DNA from: a virus | DNA: 64,000 bases | IMG/VR virus record: IMGVR_UViG_3300034102_001514 | Coordinates: 61,806-125,805 of that record | Strand: one strand, 5' to 3' | In this document: positions 1 to 8,333 of the stretch, piece by piece | Position numbering within the stretch: position 1 is the first letter of the stretch | Layout of the letters: each line of letters opens with the position of its first letter | Position numbers and translations under genes: made by a program | The notes under the pieces: generated by a model | Seen by the model: the letters and a program-made list of their open reading frames with translations, nothing else | Told to the model about the DNA's origin: nothing | Databases searched by the model: none

Positions 1-633
1 TCGCTCTTCTCTACTCAACTTTCTTGTATAAACTTGAAATCCATAATGACATGGTGGTAAAGTCATTTTATCCAACTCCCCCACATTCCAAGCTGATACC
101 ATTAACCTTCTACTATCAGGATTTGTTTTAAGTTCGTTGATTAGATTTTGGATTTGGTCTGTGTTAGAGTTTAATCCTTCCCAACTTCTCCATTGTGCAC
201 CATAGATTGGACCTAATTCTCCCCACTGTTTAGCAAACTCATCATCGGTTTTGATTCGTTCCGTGAATTCATCCATTGTCAAGTTTGATAACATATGAAG
301 CTGTTCAAGATAATTTTTACCACCACTTTCTCTGCTTTCAATCTCATATGTTTTCATGTAGTGCTTATAAGCGTCACCGGTCCATATATTGCAACCATTC
401 TGAACCAAATACTTGATATTGGTATCACCACGAAGAAACCACAACAATTCGGTTACGATTGTTTTGAATGGCATTTTCTTTGTGGTTAGTAAAGGAAACC
501 CATCCTCCATTCGGTGTTTGATTTGTCTACCAAATACTGATAGAGTTCCGGTGCCGGTTCGGTCCGTTTTTTCTATACCATTATACAAGCAACTACCAAG
601 TAGTCCTTTATAATCTTCATCTAATTGATTCAT
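1..633 (-). CDS. thyA: Thymidylate synthase, partial (3' end outside window)
   Basis: Makes dTMP from dUMP with methylene-tetrahydrofolate. The 211 visible residues run from the start Met into the window edge with no stop. The family's N-terminal pattern [12 protein letters not shown] is present, then FPLLTTKK, then [11 protein letters not shown]. The catalytic cysteine is Cys195 in LPPCHYGFQ, preceded by [11 protein letters not shown]. The start ATG overlaps the stop of the upstream HAD gene by one base (TAATG), which suggests translational coupling. It fits a phage that supplies its own DNA precursors, together with the nrdA/nrdB genes at 59.6-62.3 kb. Family identity is clear; completeness cannot be judged. 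Confidence 0.97.
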   Translation of the reverse strand, partial: MNQLDEDYKGLLGSCLYNGIEKTDRTGTGTLSVFGRQIKHRMEDGFPLLTTKKMPFKTIVTELLWFLRGDTNIKYLVQNGCNIWTGDAYKHYMKTYEIESRESGGKNYLEQLHMLSNLTMDEFTERIKTDDEFAKQWGELGPIYGAQWRSWEGLNSNTDQIQNLINELKTNPDSRRLMVSAWNVGELDKMTLPPCHYGFQVYTRKLSREER

Positions 634-995
634 TATTCAAATGTTTGAATTTTTGCGTCTACTTCTTTTAATTCTGACCAAGTTCCAAGATATGTGATTG
701 CTCTAACCTTACGATTGTCAATCCACACATATTCTTGCCCATCCGTGATTCTGGGTTTATCCATCACCAATCCGTGATATTTAAATCCGTGATTTTTTAA
801 CCACCATTCAGTTACGGTTTTATCTTTGGATTCTCTCGCGGTAAAAAAGGTTATAATGTTTCCTTCATCATACCATTTGTTGATAATCCTCAAAGCGTCT
901 GGATAAACTGCTGTGGTAGCAAACAAATGACTATCCTCGTTTTTGATGTCATCGCAGATGGTTCCATCAATATCAATTAAAAATACTTTACTCAT
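633..995 (-). CDS. HAD-superfamily phosphatase, small
   Basis: About 120 residues. HAD motif I is [12 protein letters not shown] at the N-terminus (nucleophile Asp and acid Asp), motif II is the Thr of FFTARE, and VWIDNRK is the likely late Asp motif. There is almost no cap, as in small phosphatases acting on nucleotides or sugar phosphates. I chose the ATG at 995 because it forms an ATGA overlap with the stop of the upstream gene; an in-frame start five codons earlier is possible. Its place directly before thyA hints at nucleotide metabolism, but substrate is not visible. Confidence 0.8.
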   Translation of the reverse strand: MSKVFLIDIDGTICDDIKNEDSHLFATTAVYPDALRIINKWYDEGNIITFFTARESKDKTVTEWWLKNHGFKYHGLVMDKPRITDGQEYVWIDNRKVRAITYLGTWSELKEVDAKIQTFE

Positions 996-1666
996 TGTTC
1001 TTCGTTCCAATCTTCATCATTCTCTAAACCATCCATCAAAGTTGTATCCCAATCACGAAGTGCATCAAGTTCATCTTCCGTGTAAATATCGGTTCCTTCA
1101 TTATCAAAGTAGTCAGCTTCGTTGACTATCAATTTACATTGTTCCAATAGTTCATCTTTAATATCACCAATCTCTTCCCACATAGTTTCAAGAGCTTCAA
1201 GATATTCATCCTCGGTTTCAAAATCTTCTTCTTGTGGCCATTTATACGAACTTTCCTCAATATGAGAACCATCCTTTGAAATATACATAGCACCAATTGG
1301 TTCAAGTGATTCATCTTCGTAAGTGATAGAAAAATCACACTCTTCATCCGTTTCACTACAAACTGAATACATTTTTTCAACAAGTGATTCTGGAAATGAC
1401 CATGCTGAAGTCATAGTGATTTGCATTTCAGTATCACTAACCACATCCCATTCGTTGATGTGACACCATTTTGCACCAACATTCTCTATCATCCACTCGT
1501 AAGTGTTTTGATATTGATTTTCATAAAACAAACGTGCGGTTTGTTCAGTATTCATTTCTTCAGATGGATTGTCTTGTAAATCTACCGATGATAGTTTTTT
1601 ATCCAATGAAGTAATTAAGTCAGAATTGCCTGAAATAAAGATAAGTGTAGTAACGTGGTTTGCCAT
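992..1666 (-). CDS. Api92-like (DUF1281-type) acidic protein
   Basis: 224 residues, function unknown. The N-terminal 120 residues resemble the Api92/YubB ferredoxin-like family found in phages and plasmids: a start like MANHVTTLIFISG, a KWCHINEWD segment, then a TSAWSFPESLVEKM segment matching that family's TAWSPP signature. The C-terminal half is very acidic, rich in Glu and Asp, which could mimic DNA or bind a basic partner (inference). It is first in the short operon with the HAD phosphatase and thyA, downstream of the promoter at 1748-1778. The family match is from memory of the motif and is moderate. Confidence 0.7.
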   Translation of the reverse strand: MANHVTTLIFISGNSDLITSLDKKLSSVDLQDNPSEEMNTEQTARLFYENQYQNTYEWMIENVGAKWCHINEWDVVSDTEMQITMTSAWSFPESLVEKMYSVCSETDEECDFSITYEDESLEPIGAMYISKDGSHIEESSYKWPQEEDFETEDEYLEALETMWEEIGDIKDELLEQCKLIVNEADYFDNEGTDIYTEDELDALRDWDTTLMDGLENDEDWNEEQ

Positions 1667-1668
1667 TT

Positions 1669-1743
1669 TTAATCCTTGTTAATTGAACTTGTGGTTTCGG
1701 TGGGATACTCATCCCAATAAATGAAAATTTGGTCGTTAGTCAT
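1669..1743 (-). CDS. Possible 24-residue leader peptide
   Basis: A short frame starting MTNDQIFIYWDEYP and ending 2 nt before the next gene's ATG. Its start codon lies at the predicted transcription start of the 1748-1778 promoter, so it would be translated as a leaderless message. It may be a real micro-gene or simply chance in a 5' leader. I do not recognise it. Confidence 0.25.
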   Translation of the reverse strand: MTNDQIFIYWDEYPTETTSSINKD

Positions 1744-1747
1744 ATTG

Positions 1748-1778
1748 TAAATATACGAAATTAATTTGAATTATCAAA
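1748..1778 (-). promoter_or_regulatory. Class A phage promoter (Api92-like/HAD/thyA operon)
   Basis: Read on the minus strand: -33 box TTTG at 1778-1775, 19-nt spacer beginning ATAATTCAAA, then CG and the -7 box TATATTTA at 1755-1748. It fits the Bacteroidota pattern TTTG-N19/20-TAnnTTTG. It overlaps the last codons of the J-like gene. Confidence 0.75.
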
Positions 1779-2411
1779 GTTTTTTCCGGGCTCGCCTATT
1801 AATTTTATTTCTTTTGGCGTTTCGGGTTTTAAATCATTTGGATAGTCATCAACTTTTACTTTTAAATTTGTTTGTTGTTCTACTATCTTAATAATAGTTT
1901 TTTTTGTATTTAAATCACCAGAACCCCAACCCCAAGCCAAAGTGTTTTTCATTCTTTGTATTTCAGACTCAATATGTTCTATACTCTTGGTTATAAGTTG
2001 TATTTCATCTTCACCCATCTCAAATTCAACATTACACTCTTCTGCAATAGAAATCAAATCAGCAAATTCACCATTTTCAAAGTGAGATTTTACTTTTAAG
2101 AATATTTCATCATCACCCCCATTTACATCGGGATGTGTTATAGATGATAGTTTTTTATACAAAGATTTGAGGCGTTTAGACTTAACCTTTAAGTTTTTAC
2201 GCTTTTGGGCTAAATTTAAACGCTTTTTCTCAAATTCTTTCTCCAATTCTTCAAAATCTGGAGCTTCTTCCGGTTCTTTAGATTTTTTTTGTAAATTTAA
2301 ACGAGCACTTTCATCATAATATTTTTTGAAATGTTTTTCAAAATCTAAAATGTAGTTCGTGAGCTCAATACGAACATCTTCTTCCTCCATTTTGAGGTAT
2401 TCGTATTTCAT
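1761..2411 (-). CDS. J-domain-like, coiled-coil protein
   Basis: 216 residues. A strongly charged N-terminal half (residues 1-80, Lys/Glu heptad-like) is followed by LYKKLSSITHPDVNGG, where HPD at about residues 93-95 is the signature tripeptide by which J-proteins stimulate Hsp70 ATPase; the following KVKSHFENG fits helix IV of J domains. No Gly/Phe or zinc region is present, so this is not a full DnaJ. ATG at 2411 was chosen; a GTG 27 nt upstream would overlap groEL. It is the last gene of the GroES-GroEL operon, which suggests a linked folding role. J-like assignment rests on the HPD region only. Confidence 0.65.
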   Translation of the reverse strand: MKYEYLKMEEEDVRIELTNYILDFEKHFKKYYDESARLNLQKKSKEPEEAPDFEELEKEFEKKRLNLAQKRKNLKVKSKRLKSLYKKLSSITHPDVNGGDDEIFLKVKSHFENGEFADLISIAEECNVEFEMGEDEIQLITKSIEHIESEIQRMKNTLAWGWGSGDLNTKKTIIKIVEQQTNLKVKVDDYPNDLKPETPKEIKLIGEPGKNFDNSN

Positions 2412-2421
2412 TTTTAACTTT

Positions 2422-4020
2422 TTACGATTTCGGGTCACTTTCTTTCTCCGCCGGCTCTTCTACAATCATACATTCAGTAGTAAGTAGTGTTCCAGCGACT
2501 GAAACTGCTTTTTCAATAGCAATACGAGTCACTTTTGTTGGGTCAATGATACCCTTTTCAATCATATTGACAAGGTGTTCACTAACTACATCGTAACCCA
2601 TAGAAGTGTCTGAAGCGTAATTTGCGTCTAACAATCCGAACACTTTGTGGTGGTCAAGCCCTGCGTTCTTTAGAATTGCTTCCATTGGAGATTTACAAGC
2701 CTTCATCACAATTGCGTATCCCAATTGTTCATCACCTTTTGGTTGGTTAATGTTTTTGGAACAATGATACAAAGCAGCACCACCACCCGCGACAATACCC
2801 TCTTCCAAAGCAGCTTTAGTTGCAAGGAGTGCGTCATCAAATAGGTCTTTCTTTTCTTTCATCTCAACCTCTGATTGAGCACCCACTCGGATTACAGCCA
2901 CACCACCACTCAATTTAGATAAACGCTTGTGGAGTTTCTCTTTTTCAAAGTCTGATTTTTGTTCTGAAATTTCATTTTTGATTTGGTCAATGCGAAGTTT
3001 CAAAGCATCCGCGTTTCCGTGACCACCAATCAAAGTAGTTTCTTTTTTGTTAGACACCACTTTATCACAAGAACCCAAATCTTCCAAAGTTGCGTCTTCC
3101 AACTCAGCGTCAATAGTTCCAAACATCTTACCACCCAATAGAGCAGCCATATCACGCAGGATTTCAGTTCGTTCACTACCAAAGCCAGGAGCTTTTACAG
3201 CAAGGGCCCGTAAGGTTCCACGAACGGAGTTTACAACCATTGTTGCCAGAGCTTCACCTTCTACATCGTGAGCTACAACCAAAATTGGTTTACTTTGAGT
3301 TGATACTGCTTCAAGGATGTGAATGATTTGGTCCATTGTAGAAATCTTACCATCATACAACAATACAACTGGCTCATCAATAACACAATTAAGTTTTGTT
3401 TGGTTGTTGATAAAGTAATGAGATAGGTATCCATTATCAAACTGAAGTCCTTCTACGATTTCAAGTTCATCCTCATTTGAGTTTCCCTCTTCAACTGTAA
3501 TTACACCATCACGACCAACTTCTTTAACTGCGTCAGCAATCATACCACCAATCACCGAATCACCATTTGCAGAAATGGTTGCAACTTGTTTTACTTGTTC
3601 GTTATCTTCAACTTTGATTGAGATTTCTTGAGTTAACATTTTGGTAATTTCAGCCACAGCAATTCCCATACCTCTACGAAGTAGAATTGGATTAGCACCC
3701 ATCTCAACCACATCCATACCCTGGTTGAAGATTGATTGAGCCAATACAGTAGATGTAGTGGTTCCATCACCGGCGTGGTCTGCGGTTTGTTGGGCGGTTT
3801 CTTTAATAACCTGCGCCCCCAAGTTTTTAGCTGCATTACTAAACTCAATAGATTTAGCCACCGTAACACCATCTTTTGTGATGTGAGGTGCGCCGTCTTT
3901 TTGAATGATTACATTACGACCACGAGGTCCAAGTGTTACCTTAACCGCATTGGCTAATTCGTTTACACCTTCCAAGAGCTTTTCTCTTGATTGTTTTCCG
4001 TGAAATACTTGCTTTCCCAT
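2422..4020 (-). CDS. groL: Chaperonin GroEL (Hsp60), full length
   Basis: 532 residues, close to bacterial length (about 545). Class I chaperonin motifs are all present: TLGPRGRNV, ITKDGVTVAK (ATP/Mg site), GDGTTT at 84-89 (phosphate loop), a central apical domain with VKAPGFG, the coiled KLHKRLSKLSGGVAVI segment, and EEGIVAGGGAALY. The Gly-Gly-Met tail of bacterial GroEL is absent; the C-terminus is acidic instead. It probably folds phage proteins, such as the capsid protein, inside the infected cell with the phage GroES at 4975-5259. Most T4-like phages carry only a GroES-like cofactor (gp31), so a full GroEL is unusual. The 4-nt gap to the HNH gene implies co-transcription. Confidence 0.97.
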   Translation of the reverse strand: MGKQVFHGKQSREKLLEGVNELANAVKVTLGPRGRNVIIQKDGAPHITKDGVTVAKSIEFSNAAKNLGAQVIKETAQQTADHAGDGTTTSTVLAQSIFNQGMDVVEMGANPILLRRGMGIAVAEITKMLTQEISIKVEDNEQVKQVATISANGDSVIGGMIADAVKEVGRDGVITVEEGNSNEDELEIVEGLQFDNGYLSHYFINNQTKLNCVIDEPVVLLYDGKISTMDQIIHILEAVSTQSKPILVVAHDVEGEALATMVVNSVRGTLRALAVKAPGFGSERTEILRDMAALLGGKMFGTIDAELEDATLEDLGSCDKVVSNKKETTLIGGHGNADALKLRIDQIKNEISEQKSDFEKEKLHKRLSKLSGGVAVIRVGAQSEVEMKEKKDLFDDALLATKAALEEGIVAGGGAALYHCSKNINQPKGDEQLGYAIVMKACKSPMEAILKNAGLDHHKVFGLLDANYASDTSMGYDVVSEHLVNMIEKGIIDPTKVTRIAIEKAVSVAGTLLTTECMIVEEPAEKESDPKS

Positions 4021-4023
4021 AAA

Positions 4024-4614
4024 TTATTCTTGTTCTTTTTGTTGTTGATTATAAAGTTCTTTTGCTTTTTCAATTTGTTCTACTCGCCATTCAGGTTGTC
4101 TACCACGAAGGTTTCCACGAAGATTGTGGAAACAATTATAACATAAAAATCTAATGTTATCCTTTTTGTGATTATGCCAATTGTCATCCATATGGTCAAG
4201 AATCAAAGGGATAGTTCCATCCGATAGTCGTTTTTCATCGTATCCACAATTATGACATTCTGCTGGAAAATCTTTTATTTTACCGGCATTACTAATCAGT
4301 CTTCGTTTAAGTAGGTAAACGGAATAGTCGGGGTATTTTCCTTCCAACACAGCCGTTAATGCGTATTTACCCTTATCTACATTATAAGGTTTAGTTACGC
4401 CAGTTCCTTTTTGGTTTTTATGTAAGTCCCACAAGGATTTGCCTGTGGTCTCATCAATATACATTTTAGAGTATTTTTCAAAGGTGGTCAATGATATATT
4501 TAAAAATCTTGCAGCACCACTATTACTCTTGGAGTTTTTCATCGCATAACGAATCTGAGCCTCCGTGAGGTTTAATGGAGTCCTACCAACTCCTAAAACA
4601 TAACCATTGGGCAT
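4024..4614 (-). CDS. HNH-type endonuclease with HTH-like N-terminus
   Basis: About 196 residues. The C-terminal half carries an HNH fold: CHNCGYD, then LILDHMDDNWHNHKKDNIRFLC, then CYNCFHN. The paired CxxC motifs would hold structural zinc, and the DH plus NHKKDN residues form the catalytic metal site. The N-terminal part (LTEAQIRYAMKNSKSNSGAA) looks like a helix-turn-helix. I prefer the ATG at 4614 because AAAGGGGTG lies at proper distance before it; ATG at 4632 is also possible. It sits between groES and groEL, a typical site for a free-standing homing endonuclease, though a host-takeover nuclease is also possible. Confidence 0.85.
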   Translation of the reverse strand: MPNGYVLGVGRTPLNLTEAQIRYAMKNSKSNSGAARFLNISLTTFEKYSKMYIDETTGKSLWDLHKNQKGTGVTKPYNVDKGKYALTAVLEGKYPDYSVYLLKRRLISNAGKIKDFPAECHNCGYDEKRLSDGTIPLILDHMDDNWHNHKKDNIRFLCYNCFHNLRGNLRGRQPEWRVEQIEKAKELYNQQQKEQE

Positions 4615-4661
4615 TTTGTCACCCCTTTGCATAACACTCCATTTTTATATAAGTAGTTAAC

Positions 4662-4871
4662 TCAATAGTTTTCGTAGATAGTTTCCAAAAATTGAAGGTC
4701 TTCAACTCGTAAAAGTTTACCACTCCCAACTCTATTTTTTAACTTATCTATTGTTTTTTTGTCATTATATGACTCAACGCCCTTTAAATGTTTTGGGTTT
4801 TTGAATATATACTTTTCAACATCCAAAACAAACAAAAGGTGTTTACGAAGTTCACGATTTACTAAATCCAT
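4662..4871 (-). CDS. Small protein of unknown function
   Basis: 69 residues, basic, mostly helical by composition (MDLVNRELRKHLLFVLDVEKY at the start). No recognised motif. It lies in the GroES-GroEL operon, 2 nt after the stop of the 34-residue gene, so it is co-transcribed. Confidence 0.6.
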   Translation of the reverse strand: MDLVNRELRKHLLFVLDVEKYIFKNPKHLKGVESYNDKKTIDKLKNRVGSGKLLRVEDLQFLETIYENY

Positions 4872-4873
4872 AT

Positions 4874-4978
4874 CTAATCTTCAGAATCTTCGTAGTCACT
4901 GTAGATTGGATTGTTTTTTAAATACTCGGTATACTGATAATCATCATCTACCCAATCTTCAAATTCTTCACCGGTCAT
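4874..4978 (-). CDS. 34-residue acidic protein
   Basis: Starts MTGEEFEDWVDDDYQYTEYL and is very rich in Asp, Glu and Tyr. The ATG forms an ATGA overlap with the stop of groES at 4975-4978, and the stop lies 2 nt before the next gene, so spacing on both sides supports a real gene. Such a small acidic protein could be a DNA mimic or a chaperonin partner, but nothing in the sequence shows this. Confidence 0.6.
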   Translation of the reverse strand: MTGEEFEDWVDDDYQYTEYLKNNPIYSDYEDSED

Positions 4979-5259
4979 TGCTCAATACGAATTAAGATTT
5001 CACTTTCACGAACCATTACATATTTCTCCCCATCCAAACGAACCTCGCTGCCAGGAATATCCAAGATTACTTTATCACCCACTTTCAATCTCATCTCAAT
5101 AAGATTTCCGTTTTGGGTAAAAATGCCAGGACCAACAGCCACAACTTCTGCGAATTGAGCTTGTTTAGCACTATCTGGTTTGTAAAGACCACCTTTGGTC
5201 TTTTCTTCTACTTTTGTTTTTTTAAGTAGAACATAATCATTTAGAGGTTGATATTTCAT
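4975..5259 (-). CDS. groES: Co-chaperonin GroES (Cpn10)
   Basis: 94 residues, the normal Cpn10 length. It has the start YQPLNDYVLLKK, a mobile loop with KTKGGLYKPDSAK (the GG-hydrophobic motif that docks on GroEL), VVAVGPG, VGDKVIL and a C-terminal MVRESEILIRIE. It is closer to bacterial GroES than to T4 gp31. It pairs with the phage GroEL 1 kb downstream in the same operon, separated by two small genes and the HNH gene. Confidence 0.96.
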   Translation of the reverse strand: MKYQPLNDYVLLKKTKVEEKTKGGLYKPDSAKQAQFAEVVAVGPGIFTQNGNLIEMRLKVGDKVILDIPGSEVRLDGEKYVMVRESEILIRIEQ

Positions 5260-5262
5260 AAC

Positions 5263-5442
5263 TTATTCTCCTTTAATAGTTTTATATAGTTGATAAGAAA
5301 AAAACCAAATAAAGAAAACATTGATACCAAGATGGACAAAATCCCAATTGGTTACAATTTCTTGTCTGGTTAACAATACGACTTTAGCTCCCGTAAGAAA
5401 CGAGAACATAATAGTCATAAACAATTCAAAGTATTTTTTCAT
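5263..5442 (-). CDS. Small two-TM membrane protein
   Basis: 59 residues with two hydrophobic segments (FELFMTIMFSFLTGAKVVLL and FVHLGINVFFIWFFSYQLY) and a basic C-terminus. Function unknown; a small inner-membrane protein expressed early is likely. The ATG at 5442 is used because the upstream in-frame TTG would be within the promoter region. First gene behind the 5461-5492 promoter, 3 nt before groES. Confidence 0.65.
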   Translation of the reverse strand: MKKYFELFMTIMFSFLTGAKVVLLTRQEIVTNWDFVHLGINVFFIWFFSYQLYKTIKGE

Positions 5443-5460
5443 AGTTAATAATTTATAATA

Positions 5461-5492
5461 CAAATATACAAAAAATATTCCAAACTACCAAA
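5461..5492 (-). promoter_or_regulatory. Class A phage promoter (groES-groEL operon)
   Basis: Minus strand: TTTG at 5492-5489, a 20-nt spacer starting GTAGTTTGG, then TATATTTG at 5468-5461, a perfect Bacteroidota -7 box. The predicted transcript starts near 5457, 15 nt before the first ATG. The -33 box lies within the end of the upstream gene. Confidence 0.75.
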
Positions 5493-5928
5493 AGTTTTCA
5501 TCTAAAAATTCTTTTTGTTTGTTAATTTGGATATCCAATTCAGAACGCTCGTTATTAGATAAGCGCTTGGGTTGTGTTTCTGAAACGACATTAGTCCTTG
5601 TTTTGTAGGATTGGATTCGTTCGGTTGCAAGTGTTTTTTCACCATCGGTTATATTTTCGGTTAAAATTGTTGATACATAGCAATATGGGTCGGTGGGGTC
5701 ATCTACCTCAAGGTCATAATAAATACAGGCCTGTTTTGATACTGAACGAATTGTGTATGATGCGAATCCTTCACGATTCATTTTCAATTCAGAAATAAAT
5801 CCTATTTCTCGTTCACCAATCCATTTTAATACCACGATGTCCCACAATTTGTATTTGTGTTTTTTCAGGCGGTATTTACCTTTATTTACATTCTTTACCT
5901 TTGGTAAAGTATCAGTATTTGTCTTCAC
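5485..5928 (-). CDS. Unknown protein, possible SH3-like fold
   Basis: 147 residues. The segment KYKLWDIVVLKWIGEREIGFISEL resembles the strands of an SH3-like barrel, and the C-terminus is charged. No known family recognised. The start must be GTG at 5928 (no ATG nearby), with AGAGG directly before it and a 17-nt overlap with the upstream glycosyltransferase. It closes the first glycan operon, but nothing links it to sugar chemistry. Confidence 0.6.
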   Translation of the reverse strand: MKTNTDTLPKVKNVNKGKYRLKKHKYKLWDIVVLKWIGEREIGFISELKMNREGFASYTIRSVSKQACIYYDLEVDDPTDPYCYVSTILTENITDGEKTLATERIQSYKTRTNVVSETQPKRLSNNERSELDIQINKQKEFLDENFW

Positions 5929-6652
5929 CCTCTGAATCGTGTCTACAAGTTAATGCGTTGATGTATGTTCCGGTGTATCCGTTTTGTGGAATAAATCTAC
6001 CCAATCTATCCCAAAAGTCAGCGTCAGTTGGAACCAGTTTACCATCTTCATCCCAAACATCTCTATAACGAAATGGGATTCGTTTCATACTCATAGCCAC
6101 AGCAGAATGAATTACATTATAACCCCTTGGTAAATGATATACCACATCCCACCCATTGGTTTCTACAATCGGCATAATATCGTTTGGACCAAAGGTGGCT
6201 TGTGTTGTTATCCAAATACACTGGTGTCCATATTGTTCTATCACATTGTTTATAAATTGGAGATGGGTTGGTTCCCAAAAATCATCGTGGTCTAAATGTG
6301 CTACCCAATCATATCCGTTGTGAAGTGCAAGTTCAATTCCAATATTCATTGGAGTTCTACCACTATTACACCATAATACTCGGTCAGTATCAAAGTCAAG
6401 ATTTTCTGAATCTACTCCTTTGTATTTTAGTCTATCGTAAGACTCGGGAAGATTTACTGCATAGATTTTATCTTGTGGATATTGTGATATAATCTCATTA
6501 AATTCAGTATTGTCTTCGTAATTATCACCAACAATAAAAATTCTAAAATCTTGATGGGTTTGATTAAATACACTATCTAAAGCACGCTTCAATAGTTCTG
6601 GCGTTTTACCATCTTTTCGTTGGTATGTAGCTATGGTTACTGCAAATTTCAT
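5912..6652 (-). CDS. Glycosyltransferase, family 2 type (GT-A)
   Basis: 246 residues. The N-terminus VTIATYQRKDGKTPELLKRA plus SVFNQTHQDFRIFIVGDN is the nucleotide-sugar binding pattern of GT2 enzymes; HLDHDDFWEP carries the DxD-like metal motif at the expected position. It would move a sugar from an NDP-sugar to an unknown acceptor. It follows the N-formyltransferase with a 4-nt overlap, so it may transfer the formamido sugar made by that enzyme (inference). Confidence 0.85.
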   Translation of the reverse strand: MKFAVTIATYQRKDGKTPELLKRALDSVFNQTHQDFRIFIVGDNYEDNTEFNEIISQYPQDKIYAVNLPESYDRLKYKGVDSENLDFDTDRVLWCNSGRTPMNIGIELALHNGYDWVAHLDHDDFWEPTHLQFINNVIEQYGHQCIWITTQATFGPNDIMPIVETNGWDVVYHLPRGYNVIHSAVAMSMKRIPFRYRDVWDEDGKLVPTDADFWDRLGRFIPQNGYTGTYINALTCRHDSEGEDKY

Positions 6653-7314
6653 TTTGATAGTTCTACTTTTATATAAATTTTATTTCCATCCTCATCATAA
6701 AAGTATGCGTTTTTGTAATCACCATAAGTCAGAGCCCTTAACTTATTGATGTGACCCTCAAAGGTATCAACATCCCAAAGATTGATTTCACATAACTCTT
6801 TGAAATCTTTTTTGTAATTTATGTTTCCCTCACTATGTGGTTTAGTTTTCGTGTAAGTTCCGTAAATAATCTCATCAAAGTGGGATTCAAACAATTCCAT
6901 TTCAACTTTCATTATCCGCTCGTGAAGCTCTTTTGAGTCTTCATACATATACATATGAACTTCCCTTTGAACTATAATATCACCATTATCAATTTTTTCA
7001 TCAATTTCGTGGATTGTTGCGCCCGTGGGTAATCCATTTGTGATTGAAAATATATGAGGATACATACCCCTATTGTATGGATTCAGACCAGGATGAATAT
7101 TGACAATTCGTGTTGATTCTACTAACTTTTTATCAAATATCTTTTTACAATGTGCTGATATAATCAAATCATATTGACCAATCAAAGCCCACGAATCTTC
7201 ATACAAATCGGAAGATTCAATTACTATTGGAAAGTTTTTACTATCAAATATTTTTTTGATTTCTACACCAATCCAATCATTATCACATAGAACTAAAACA
7301 TTAGGAATTCTCAT
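6649..7314 (-). CDS. Sugar N-formyltransferase (formyl-THF dependent)
   Basis: 221 residues. The catalytic segment reads NIHPGLNPYNRGMYP, holding the Asn and His of the formyltransferase triad, followed by TGATIHEIDEKIDNGDII with the third residue Asp. The C-terminal FEGHINKLRALTYGDYKNAYF matches dTDP-amino-sugar N-formyltransferases of O-antigen clusters. It would add formyl to a 4-amino sugar, whose amino group can come from the adjacent aminotransferase. Overlap with that gene is 4 nt. Confidence 0.87.
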   Translation of the reverse strand: MRIPNVLVLCDNDWIGVEIKKIFDSKNFPIVIESSDLYEDSWALIGQYDLIISAHCKKIFDKKLVESTRIVNIHPGLNPYNRGMYPHIFSITNGLPTGATIHEIDEKIDNGDIIVQREVHMYMYEDSKELHERIMKVEMELFESHFDEIIYGTYTKTKPHSEGNINYKKDFKELCEINLWDVDTFEGHINKLRALTYGDYKNAYFYDEDGNKIYIKVELSK

Positions 7315-7952
7315 TGGTTATATATCTCAAATTTACTTAAATCAGGATATGGTAATTCCAAATCCTCTTGATGTTTCTTTTCACCGGATGGTGTATAAAA
7401 CTGATTCATTAATAAAATACCACGAGCCGCAAGTTCCGGCATCATATAAAAATTCCAACCCAACATATCAAAGTGGTCATCGTGATAAGAACATTCCCTA
7501 CGACCACTAAATCTGGCTCTTTTAAACCACAAGTATGCGTGTAGGTCATCGGTCAAAATAGCACCACCCTTGGATAGTTTAAAGTGTTTGTAAGGTCCTG
7601 TAAAAGATAGACACATATGTGTATTTGGAATATACATATCTGCTGTAAATCTTAAAGCTGAATCCCAAACATTAGAACCTTCAAGTTGGTATGCTCCTTT
7701 TATTGTTTTACCATCAACGGATTTCCAACCAATCTTTAATCCTGCGTGAATAATCTCACACGGAACGGATGGATATGTTCGTGATGGTATGGTAATAATA
7801 TCAGATGTATTATTTTTTACTATGTGTTCATAGTATAGGGCAAGAAATAATGCGTTTGACTGATTATCCACGCAAACAACATAATTTGCACCGGTATAAT
7901 CAGCCAGCATTTTTTCAAAGTCTTCCGTAATTTTGTGAACTCCGTTAGCCAT
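7311..7952 (-). CDS. DegT/DnrJ-type sugar aminotransferase, short form
   Basis: 213 residues against about 370 in the family. It keeps the large PLP domain: VDNQSNALFLAL (cofactor phosphate region), TIPSRTYPS, VWDSALRF (Asp that contacts the pyridine nitrogen) and HFKLSKGGAI (the lysine that binds PLP). The C-terminal small domain is missing. It could make a 4-amino sugar for the adjacent N-formyltransferase. Whether such a short form is active is open; a second short DegT protein is at 33.5-34.2 kb. Confidence 0.75.
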   Translation of the reverse strand: MANGVHKITEDFEKMLADYTGANYVVCVDNQSNALFLALYYEHIVKNNTSDIITIPSRTYPSVPCEIIHAGLKIGWKSVDGKTIKGAYQLEGSNVWDSALRFTADMYIPNTHMCLSFTGPYKHFKLSKGGAILTDDLHAYLWFKRARFSGRRECSYHDDHFDMLGWNFYMMPELAARGILLMNQFYTPSGEKKHQEDLELPYPDLSKFEIYNQ

Positions 7953-7961
7953 TCATATTCC

Positions 7962-8315
7962 TTAAAAGTATCCGTTAAAACCACCATTTTTTTCAACCTC
8001 AACGGCTGTAGCTCTTTTGTCGGTGCCGTTTTTATTACCACTCTTGTTGTTGATTAGGATTCGTTCTGCACGACCAATACCCATCACCAATTGGTGGAAA
8101 GGGATTCCCAACAAGTCCATCTCTTGGATGGTCAAGTTTCGGAGATATTCTGGTCGTGCGGTAGTCAATACAATGTGGTGACCTTCTTTGAACCATTTAG
8201 TCATTGTTTCTACAACACCGGGCAGAGCACGGCTGGTGAAAGGGTCAATTTCTTCAAATAGAACTTGGTGGACAAGCGTCCCATCAATATCGCTGAAAAT
8301 AGTTTTGTTACTCAT
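7962..8315 (-). CDS. HAD phosphatase of the capsule-cluster type
   Basis: About 117 residues. Motif I is FSDIDGTLV, motif II the Thr of VLTTARPEYLR, then a basic LINNKSGNKNGTDKRATA near the end. Similar small HADs occur in LPS and capsule clusters. The ATG at 8315 was chosen because the earlier in-frame start would lie in the -7 box of the 8334-8365 promoter. It is the first gene of glycan cassette 1, followed by the aminotransferase. Confidence 0.82.
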   Translation of the reverse strand: MSNKTIFSDIDGTLVHQVLFEEIDPFTSRALPGVVETMTKWFKEGHHIVLTTARPEYLRNLTIQEMDLLGIPFHQLVMGIGRAERILINNKSGNKNGTDKRATAVEVEKNGGFNGYF

Positions 8316-8333
8316 ATCTTTATCACTTACATA

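Noticed and set aside
1129-1383. Minus-strand frame inside the Api92-like gene
   Set aside because: A shadow in another frame with low-complexity Lys/Leu residues.
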